This document shows positions 18,841 through 26,047 of a DNA stretch of 26,047 nt, in pieces (the stretch's first letter is position 1; each line of letters begins with the position of its first letter). A program made the translations under genes and the position numbers. The stretch covers positions 76,460 through 102,506 of the forward strand of contig BFEA01000037.1 in the NCBI GenBank assembly GCA_003427395.1. The letters are read 5' to 3'. Source of the stretch: Chara braunii (Eukaryota > Streptophyta > Charophyceae > Charales > Characeae). Under the pieces are notes generated by a model. The model worked only from the letters and a program-made list of their open reading frames with translations. It had not been told where the DNA came from and did no database searches.

Positions 18841-19481
18841 TTTCTTAGTTTAGAAGAGATAAATTATATTTTGATAGGTGATGATTTTGACAACCCACCC
18901 TGAATAAGGGTAAACTTAGACTTAGTGGATAGATAGTTTTGAATAAGAATGTCTTGTGGAGATTTATTCTCCATACACTGATGATATAGCTTGGGCGTTG
19001 ACCTGTCTTATGATACAGGTCCCTTTGATCGTTCCGACTTAGGATGTGGACTAGTTTCATGTTGATCCTATAATGATCATCTTTTGTTATCATTGATAAC
19101 AGGTCGGTTGTCAATGCTTCGGTTTACGATTCAACTTCAACCTACTCTCGACTACCCAACCTAAAGGCTTTAGCCCTGGTGGGTTTTATTGTTTATTAAG
19201 GTTTGCACCCGGACTTTTATTGCATGACAATTCAACGAAGGTATTGAGTAATTATTTTGGAAGGTTGGGTAAAGGTTGGGGCTTGCATGGCTAAAGCAAA
19301 GGGTATGCGTATAGAGGATGGTTGAATTTGACCCCATGTAGTGCGTTAACTTTTGGTTGATTCCTTAATGTGATTGCAAGTATGTTTGTGGTTCAGAATT
19401 TGAAATTGACTGTCTGCGATCACATACATATATATGGATGAGTGTGATTGTGAGAAGTGATCATCACATATTTTTTCTCCT

Positions 19482-19496
19482 TTATATATATATACA
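19482..19496 (+). promoter_or_regulatory. LTR B TATA region
   Basis: TTTATATATATATA follows TTTTTTCTCC. It occupies the same position in the LTR as the TA run of C and probably contains the element's core promoter. Confidence 0.5.
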
Positions 19497-19798
19497 TACT
19501 GATGCTTGAGTGTTTGCGTGACCTACAGAGCCCACGTGTAAGGGTTTAATTGGGGCTGAGATTGTGAGAGGAAATAAGACTTTCTTCTTTTACCATCTTT
19601 TTGCTTCTTAAAAGTTTCTTGATCGGACGTTGACCCTAGGCCTGGATTCGAAGTCCTTCTCCAGGACATCCTAGGTCCTAGACTCGGCGTGACAGGGATC
19701 ACCCCTCGCGCAGAGTTTTTTGCCCTGCTCACCAGGACACTCAACCTAAGGGCCGGAGGTGCCGAGAGGGCCGAACGGCTGTTCCTTCAATCGTGCAA

Positions 19799-19827
19799 TA
19801 TTGTGAAAGGGCTCGACTTTCATGATA
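19799..19827 (+). repeat. LTR B hairpin, counterpart of 11334-11361
   Basis: TATTGTGAAAG pairs with CTTTCATGATA over 11 positions (two G-T) around a 7-nt loop. Compared with LTR C, three base pairs have changed on both sides and two have changed to wobble pairs, with none lost. Confidence 0.75.
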
Positions 19828-20378
19828 CTTCAAGATTGACACTTGAGTGTTATAAGCGGTACTTGGATCCACGAGGAACCGCTTGATTATGAGCACTACA
19901 TAGTACCCTTCACTGTGACTGCTTACGTATTCAGACATTGTTAGTAGATATGTGAAGACTCTACGTTCGTGTGGTTTTATACTGAGTCTCAGGCGTGTCG
20001 CGTATCCGATTTTCACATCGGAAGGTTATGGGATGGTCACTAAAGGGACTAGGATTGTGTTGTGTTATTTTGTTTTGTGGCATTTCGTGTGTGTGTGATT
20101 ATTTTTATGTTTTAAGTGTGGTGTAACGCGTGGTATGTGGGATGCGTCCTAGTCGACCGACGACGAGTTGCGTTTGGGACTTCAGCCCCCCAGTGCGTCG
20201 GTTCGCGAGAGGGTCCGATAGAGGCGTGGGACCGCGCGTACCCCTATGCTACAGCGAACGAGAAACGTCATCGGCTGGTCCATCTCTGCGATTGCAACTG
20301 ATTAACTTTCGTACTGTAGAGTGGTAGCTCGGCGGGGATACGCCCACCGAAGAGAGGTGACAGCTCCCGCAGGTAGAG

Positions 20379-20384
20379 GTAAGT
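20379..20384 (+). promoter_or_regulatory. Candidate 5' splice site in LTR B
   Basis: GAG|GTAAGT, conserved in LTRs B and C and nearly conserved in A. It would permit a spliced leader or subgenomic transcript; no acceptor is assigned. Confidence 0.35.
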
Positions 20385-20599
20385 CGTACCTCGCGTTTGA
20401 CTCTATCCTGTCGTAGGGGCGCGCGTTTGACCCTATCCTGACGCACTTGGCCGGAGCGGCTTACGGAAGCTCCATGAGTAACGTGACGAAGTAGAACAAC
20501 TCTTGCGTGACGCGGCCGAGAGGGTCCCGCCCTGCGAGGGACCGATGCGCTCGAGAGGTGGCGGCGTTGCCGGGGATGACGGTTGCCTACCGTTGTCCA

Positions 20600-20614
20600 T
20601 GGTAGCTGGGCGAG
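20600..20614 (+). other. Probable primer-binding site (initiator Met tRNA type)
   Basis: Starts with TGG immediately after the LTR terminal CA. TGGTAGCTGGGCGAG matches the plant iMet-type site TGGTATCAGAGC with three substitutions over the first 12 bases, followed by GAG. Position and start are as expected; the mismatches fit a decayed copy. Confidence 0.6.
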
Positions 20615-20627
20615 ATTTAGAGATGGT

Positions 20628-22142
20628 ATGCAGAGAAAATACAGGTTGGGCGATGGCTTGTTGACTACGACGGACTTGGACGCTATGAATAGGGACGACT
20701 TTACCACTCTCGGGACCCTTGCGGAAGAATTAAAGAAGAAAGCAAGTAAGGTCCTAGGAATTTCAAAAGAAGCGCAGTATGCTATCTTCCTGTGACTGTT
20801 TAATGCCTCATAGGTCCAAGAGCTGACAAGTCAGAAAGGAGGTAGTGAGAAACTCACCTGCACCACAATCGACAAGGGCGTGTGAAGAGGGAAGTGTAGA
20901 CTACGTGGACCAGTATCACATGCGCCAACCGAAGCGAAAGAGGAAGAAGCGTGATGCAACTACCTCAGGGACTGCGGGGGCAAAGAGGATCATTACGGAC
21001 GTACTCGCAGAATTAGGCTATGGAAAGGATATCGTGGTACAAAAGAAGGTAGTGACCACGTTGCAAGGGAACAGAAAGGAATCAGTGGTAGAGGAGGCTG
21101 CTCAGGAAGAGTGGGAGGATAGCCAGTACCCCAACATCTTGTGAAAGCGCAGCGTAAGCAACGCAACCTTACACAAGGGGGACAAAGCTCCGGAAAAGGG
21201 CAAGCACCTCAAGCGTTGGCAGTGGCCTCGCCAACTCCGTGAAGTAGTGCGGAACCCTCACAAGCAGGGGCACCACCATACGGACCGTGGCCATGACCTG
21301 TTTTTAACATCTTCGTACCATGAGGTGGTTCGGTTCCGTCTGGTCAGATGATACCTTATACAGGGCCTCAAGTGAGTATGCCGTCGCCAAGTTACCCCGC
21401 AGTACAAGCCCAACCAATGGCGCCACCTCCGTCACCTGCACCGCGGAGCTTGCAAGCTAGTGTGGCAGGAGGAGAGAGTCAAGGCTAGGGCAGTCAGGGA
21501 ATGGAGGAAGAGGCGGCGGAAAAGGGCGAGCTAGGAACGGAGGAGACCAAGGGGTTCAATGGAATAATCAAGGTCATCGGGATCTGGATAGCCAACGTGG
21601 CCAGGGAGGAGGTCAAGGATATGGAAGAACTCGTTTTGATTCGCGAAACGCTGTTTGCCGGCATTGTGACAAGCAAGGTCACACAATACGTTTCTGCAAT
21701 AAGAGACGGGAAGACAAGAGAAATAAATTGATCTCTTATAATATGGAAGGGGATATATATGATCAGTTCGGAGAGTGGGTGTGGCGGAAAGACAAGAGAA
21801 ATAGATTGACCCCAAGGTCCATGGCGGAGTAAGGGTGGAAGCTCCTAGGAGAGTAGCCTCGCGACAAGCGCCACCAACCACGTTCTGGCTGTGGCAAGAA
21901 AAGGACGAACCACCCGTGAGAGTGGAGGAGGTGGGCGAAAATGTGGAAGTGACCCAACGGCCGTGAGCTGGGATCCTAAGAGAGGAGTCTATAATTATCG
22001 AGCTAAATGAAGAAGGCTCTGATGAAAAAGATAATCCTGCATCAATAATCTTGGGCAAGATGAAAGACTTATTGGAGAAGATGGAGAGGTACCAGCAACA
22101 ACTGATAGGTATGTGTGTTTTCCTTTATGAGTGCGGCCCAGA
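20628..22142 (+). pseudogene. gag: gag relic with CCHC zinc knuckle
   Basis: Likely start is ATG 20628 (MQRKYRLGDGLL), 29 bp after the LTR. The N-terminal part is capsid-like and stops at 20793-20795. The next segment, 20845-21144, carries a basic patch (QPKRKRKKRD) suggestive of nuclear localisation or RNA binding. A Pro-rich linker (~21200-21480) is followed by a Gly-rich stretch and the knuckle C-X2-C-X4-H-X4-C (CRHCDKQGHTIRFC, 21656-21697; all four ligands kept). An acidic helical tail (KMKDLLEKMERYQQQL) ends near 22110. At least eight stops or frameshifts. Near 21705-21820 a short motif (GACAAGAGAAAT) recurs around an internal insertion. Gag would form the particle and bind element RNA. 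Confidence 0.8.
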
Positions 22143-23066
22143 GTCAGTATTGGCATGACAAGGGTACTCTGGAGTGGCAACGGTAGGATCAGGCCCAAGG
22201 TCCGGTATGACCTATAGGCCCCCTACGACGCAATGAAGAACTGCATTAGCAGCCCCAACTAGGGGCCAAGCGAAGGCAAGTGCTAGCCAGGAGCCTCCTC
22301 GAAGAGAGCCTGAGCTGAAGCGAAGAAAGAAACATGTGGAGGTTGAAGAGGATGATGATGAAGACGAGGAAGATGAAAGGTTTCGCTAAGAGGAGGACAG
22401 GAGAGCGGAGCAAAAGGCGAAGAAGAGATGACCCAGGAAGAGATCGAACCGATTCTGCGCGATGTGGCGCCAAAAAAAAAAAGTATGCGGTTCATTTGGA
22501 AGAAGGTTTTGACGTGGAACGGTTGGTGGACAAGTTACTTGAAGATCTTAATAACCTTACAAACTTGAAAGATATCCAATCGTATGCTCCCAAGCTCCGT
22601 GATGGGTTGAAAGGAAGGCTCTCGAGGCGATTAGTGTCGAATGTCCATCTTAGTACGATCTTGTTAAAGGAGGCAGAGTGGGCTGAAACTGTAACCAAGA
22701 TGGACTGAAAGTGTGTGGCTTGTGAATGGTGGATTTAGTGGTGAAAAGGTTAAAGTGTTCATCAATGGTAGATACAGAGGCAGAATGAATATTATCAGGG
22801 GAGTTGATGCACTTAGGCTGGGGATGGAGGTAGACCGTTCAGTTTGTGGCATCTTGCTTGGTGTCAATTGTAAGGCGGTGTTTTGTGGGACGACTTCGAA
22901 TGTGGTCGTCGAGGTTGGCAAGGTAAAGGCAATGACTTGTTTCTTTGTCATGCCTGATGTGGACCACGCCATCCTTCAGGGGAGATCGTTCCTGTGCAGG
23001 ACTGAGATATTAATCTTCAACAAACACGATGGAACGATGATCAATCACGTGAGATCCTGCATGTGA
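22143..23066 (+). pseudogene. Retropepsin-type protease relic
   Basis: Begins with a Lys/Glu-rich linker (22300-22440), then 22480-22706, which precedes the protease in this element type, then 22713-23066. The catalytic triplet lies at 22771-22779 and reads Asp-Thr-Glu in place of Asp-Thr-Gly, and the frame breaks by one base at about 22785 right after it. The downstream sequence (MNIIRG, then CFFVMPDVDHAILQGRSFL) keeps the hydrophobic and flap-like order of a retropepsin. Active as a dimer in intact elements to cleave Gag-Pol; this copy must be inactive. Confidence 0.75.
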
Positions 23067-23570
23067 GTACTATGAGATCGTGACCTCCAGGAACATAGGA
23101 CCTAGAAGTATAAGGAATCGACCCAATCCTGACTCGTTCACAGTGGAGGAATCCGAAAATGAGAGGCGACGGCTTCTAGAGGAGCTAGAAGAGGAAGGAA
23201 GGATGAAGGTGTTTTCACTCAGTTTGACGGGCGTGAACAAGGCCATGAACTTGGTGGCAACTCATGAGTTGGCAGACTCAGAGGCCATCAAGGCTTTAAG
23301 GGAGCAGATCTTGGAAAACCCTTAAGTTGGGGAAGTGGAGTTGACTTATCGACTTCCGGGAGGAGGAAGAGATTCTGCGATGATGCAAGCACAAACAGTA
23401 AGCCGTTTTTTTTTAGGGGACGACTCAAGCAGGGTTCCCAAAGGTGGTACAAGACAATAAATAAGAAGTGTCGTCCAATTTCCGTTCTCGTTACAGAAGA
23501 CGAGGAAGCTTACTACGAGCGGGAGTAGTAAAGCTTCCTCTCAATCCCGCGATTGGCCCATGCCGTATCA
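23067..23570 (+). pseudogene. Protease-RT linker relic
   Basis: Continues pol with an open segment (23080-23325) of charged helical composition (ERRRLLEELEEEG), a stop at its end, then VPKGGTRQ-like sequence at ~23437 and pieces in shifting frames up to the first RT block. No domain is recognised in it. Confidence 0.6.
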
Positions 23571-24559
23571 ACGAAAAAAATGAGGAGAAGCTGATAGTGG
23601 AAGAGTCGGGGATTCTGTCACCCCAGGAAAGAGTTATAATGGTGGAATTGATGATGAAGTGACGTCGCGCTTATGCCTTTGATAAGGAGGTTGGATGTAA
23701 ATAAGATTCTGATGATTCGGATCCACACCGTACCGCATGAGCCATGGAATTTGAGAGGCGCACGATACCTCAATCATGACGAGGAAAAGAAAGTGGTATC
23801 CTATTTGGATGGTAAGACGTGAACGCATGCTGCTGACCATTCAAGCAGGCTATACACATCCTCGTGGCTTTGTTTTGTCAAACCTAACGGGGTGTTGCGG
23901 TGAGTGCAGGACTTGCAGCGACTGAACTCTCTAACTATGTGAGATGCGAGAGGTTTGCCTCACGCGGACGCACTGTCAGAATCGTGTGCAGGAAAGTCTA
24001 CGATTTCGCTTATAGATTTTTACTCTTGGTACGACCAATTTCTTGTTTATTCGTCAGATAGACCGATGACAACAATGCATACGCCTAGGGGGTTGATTCA
24101 TATGAATATCGTCCCGCAAGAATGAACTAATGCGGTGGCAATGGTTCAAAGACATATGATCTGGGCTATGCAAACAGTTAGTCCACACATCACACAACCG
24201 TACATTGATGATTTAGTAGTAAAGGGGCCAAAAGAGAAGGAAGGAGATAAAGTCTTGCTAGGAGTAAACGATTTGTTTGGAAGCATATTCATGACCTTAA
24301 TAAGGTCCTGAGTTTGCTAGAAGAACGTAATCTTACGACAAGTGGTGCCAAATTCAAACACTGCATGAGGGAAGCTACCATTTTGAGGTTCGTCTGTAAC
24401 GAGAGCGACTATCGGCCGCAGGTGAAAAAGACGGACAAAATTATCGAATGGCTAGTACCGCTCCATTCGATAACAGATTTTAGGAGTTTCCTTGACACGT
24501 GTGGGTTTTGGAGAAGCTTCATTAGAAACTTTACTGCCAAGATGGAGCATTTAAGATAG
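23571..24559 (+). pseudogene. Reverse transcriptase relic
   Basis: The palm is readable in one frame from ~23690 to ~24290: VQDLQRLN (23904-23927), DFYSWYDQF (24015-24041; the first catalytic Asp kept, usual Gly changed to Trp), TPRGLIHMN (~24078) and YIDD (24201-24212, catalytic pair intact). Stops interrupt it at 23901-23903, where a Trp codon is expected, and at 24123-24125. After a frameshift near 24290 the thumb/connection follows (24314-24559) with ITDFRSFLDTCGFWRSFI, a typical Ty3/gypsy signature, closed by a stop. Would copy element RNA to cDNA in the particle; this copy is broken. Confidence 0.88.
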
Positions 24560-24607
24560 CTAGTACGTCAGGATCAGGAATGAGTATGGGGTGACCAGGA
24601 GAAAGTT

Positions 24608-25189
24608 GTGACAGAAATGAAGGTGAAATTTCAAAACGGAGGTTTAGTATTGGGGGCGCCAGACTATGAAGCCACTGAGATGAGATCTTTCATCATAGAG
24701 ACGGACGCTGGACTGACTGTCGTGAGAGGGGTCCTGATACAGGTAGATATTGAAGGAAAGAAGAAGCCGCTGAGATTTGAGAGCACGACGCTTAACACAA
24801 TCGCGATAAATTACTCTCATATTAAAAAGAAGACTCTAGCCGTTCTTCATTGCTTGATAATCTTCATGAATTATATTTTGGGCAGGAGATATATATTGAG
24901 AGTGGACCCAATCGCACTCGCTTGCTCCTTGAAGAATTACACTCCATTAGATCCAACAGTTGCCAAATGGTTGACATACATCTCGATATTCAACTTCGAA
25001 TTGGAGAGAACTCAAGAAAATAAGAATAGAGCAGATGGGTTGAGTCGCATCAACTGGAACAAGCCAGAAAAAGGAGCAGTAAAAAATACGTCGTCAGTTA
25101 ATGGATTATTTGATCAGGAGGAGGATGTCCGTCTGCATATGAACAAGTGCTCCCTCCGAGTGCCAAATTGCATCGGTCACCCCATATGA
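24608..25189 (+). pseudogene. RNase H relic
   Basis: About 190 codons in one frame, in the place expected after RT. First catalytic region FIIETDAG (Asp kept), then NYSHIKKKTLAVLHCL, where the usual acidic residue before TLAV is Lys; then RRYILRVDP (Asp kept) and the closing NRADGLSRI motif (Asp kept). Loss of the Glu should abolish cleavage of RNA in RNA-DNA hybrids. It is the best preserved reading frame in the window. The C-terminal ~35 residues are the linker toward integrase. Confidence 0.85.
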
Positions 25190-25690
25190 ATGACACCACG
25201 AGGGTATGAGCAAAAGGTATAGTTAGTTCTCAAACCTTTCGAGGAAGAGGATCCATGGGGAGACAAGGATATTTAGTGGATAATAGAATTGGCACTAGCA
25301 GGCAGTCATAGTCTGGTGGATGAGGTAAGAACAATAAAAGAAGGTTCTAATCAGGTAGAGAGGCACGATGAGTTGATAGGAGGAATGTACCTCCTCACTA
25401 ATACGCTTCTGCAAGGGAACTTTGACAAAAAAGGCTCGTTGAATCCGATTAAGGTGAGGGCTTAGTACCAAAAAATCAGGACGACGAGTTCGAGGAGGGA
25501 AAAATTAAGAAAGCGTTTCGTGCAAAAGAATATGATGAGATCTACCTAGAACTTTGACTTCTTTTATCATGTGAGATGAGTGATAGAGATGTGAGTGAGA
25601 AAGTACAAAAGATAAGGCATCTCTATCTGGGGTGAGACGACCATCTCTTTATAAAACGACAAATAGGGAATCCCAAGAGATTTCACATGT
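25190..25690 (+). pseudogene. Linker and start of integrase region
   Basis: Several short in-frame stretches separated by stops resemble the segment between RNase H and integrase: ELALAGSHSLVDEVRTI (~25289), GGMYLLTNTLLQGNFD (~25380) and, after a shift, VQKIRHLYLG followed by DDHLFIKRQIGNP (~25605-25670), which is like the sequence just before the HHCC zinc domain. The HHCC motif and the DDE core are absent; similarity ends near 25690. Confidence 0.55.
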
Positions 25691-25699
25691 GGTCAACAG

Positions 25700-26018
25700 A
25701 CCCCAAAATCTTCGGCGAATGATCCACCGAAGCTTACACCGAAGTTTTAAGGTAATTCGATAAGGAATTGGATTTTCCTTTTGGCGATGTTTTTTTTTGG
25801 ATTGTGTTTCGCCAAAGAAGTTTGATTGTTCTATAACCACTACTATTCTTGTTGTGACCTTCGCCGCTGAATTTGTGGCGAATTGGAAGGTAACTCATTT
25901 GTAATGCATCATTTTTCCTTGCCGAAAGTTGCGTTGCACGCCGTTCGCGTTCGCCGGCGAACGCGAACACGTTCGCCCTAACATGCTCGGGCTTGAAAAA
26001 CAAACAAACGCGAATGAC
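25700..26018. repeat. GGCGAA/TTCGCC inverted-repeat segment
   Basis: Successive inverted repeats: CTTCGG/CCGAAG (25711-25733), TTTGGCGA/TCGCCAAA (25780-25816), TTCGCC/GGCGAA (25860-25882), and a perfect 26-bp palindrome at 25943-25968 (half-site GTTCGCGTTCGCC). The same hexamer recurs at 25971. Unrelated to the retrotransposon to its left; possibly an inserted fold-back element or the sequence into which it decayed. Confidence 0.75.
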
Positions 26019-26047
26019 TTTTTTTTTTTTTTTTTTGGGGGGGGGGG
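26019..26047 (+). other. Poly-T then poly-G contig end
   Basis: 18 T followed by 11 G to the last base. G runs at read ends are a known two-colour Illumina artefact, so the last bases are probably not genomic. Confidence 0.75.

Larger units (their letters stand above)
18360..20599 (+). mobile_element. 5' LTR (copy B) of the Ty3/gypsy element
   Basis: It is followed directly by a primer-binding-site-like sequence and gag, so it is the 5' LTR. It ends in CA (20598-20599). Shared with C: the minisatellite (18370-18840), the middle block (18850-19250), the TATA leader and the terminal 1 kb. Shared with A: the last ~900 bp. The 5' boundary is estimated at ~18360 where minisatellite similarity begins; a length near 2.2 kb is long for a Ty3/gypsy LTR and is inflated by tandem units. 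Hairpins are at 19799-19827, 19837-19852 and 19856-19882. Confidence 0.75.
18360..25690 (+). mobile_element. Degenerate Ty3/gypsy retrotransposon, 3' part missing
   Basis: Order is 5' LTR, primer-binding site, gag with CCHC knuckle, protease, RT, RNase H, then the linker to integrase. This order (RNase H before integrase, gag-pro-RT-RH) is that of Ty3/gypsy. Every domain carries stops and frameshifts, so it cannot be autonomous. No integrase catalytic core, polypurine tract or 3' LTR is found before the window ends; unrelated palindrome-rich sequence begins near 25700. Confidence 0.85.

Noticed and set aside
20249-20707. 152-codon minus-strand frame
   Set aside because: Antisense across the LTR end, primer-binding site and gag start; the other LTR copies do not keep it open.
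21531-22058. 175-codon minus-strand frame
   Set aside because: Antisense shadow of gag, including its zinc knuckle.

Overview
The window looks like a contig from a large, repeat-rich eukaryotic nuclear genome. It has no bacterial-style operons, no rRNA and no convincing intact host gene. The best-supported content is a decayed Ty3/gypsy-type LTR retrotransposon on the right. Its gag, RT and RNase H sequences resemble families I associate with charophyte (Chara-like) green algae; that attribution is from memory, is not checked and should be held at low to moderate confidence. Scattered ambiguous bases, a Nextera mate-pair junction adapter (6379-6416) and a poly-T/poly-G contig end show that the assembly is rough in places.

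Layout. 1-1800: non-coding or unrecognised, with one open minus-strand frame at 693-1076. 1807-2233: a minisatellite of ~54 bp units. 2551-4738: an island very rich in perfect short hairpins, with pyrimidine tracts and a tRNA-like SINE candidate (~3105-3230). 4960-5880: LTR copy A (+). 5940-6570: a TATA-bearing stretch running into adapter-flanked artificial duplications. 7344-8581: a degenerate unknown protein on the minus strand. 10529-~13255: LTR copy C (-), with a ~120-bp minisatellite. 13457-14155: an array of seven hairpins sharing a nearly invariant ~20-nt loop but having different stems. 14240-18350: mostly non-coding. ~18360-20599: LTR copy B (+). 20600-~25690: primer-binding site, gag, protease, RT, RNase H and the start of the integrase region, all broken by stops and frameshifts. 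25700-26018: a GGCGAA/TTCGCC-rich segment with a 26-bp perfect palindrome.

How the parts fit. LTR B, its primer-binding site and gag-pol form one element that leaves the repeat-like part of the window at ~25690, before any integrase core or 3' LTR. LTRs A and C belong to the same family. C lies inverted to B, and the two share more than 2 kb, including the internal minisatellite and a set of LTR hairpins with compensatory base changes. The strongest candidates for something undescribed are the conserved-loop/variable-stem array (13457-14155), the hairpin island (2551-4738) and the covarying LTR hairpin. Mismatches in two array copies become G-U pairs only if the RNA is read from the minus strand, the same orientation as LTR C.
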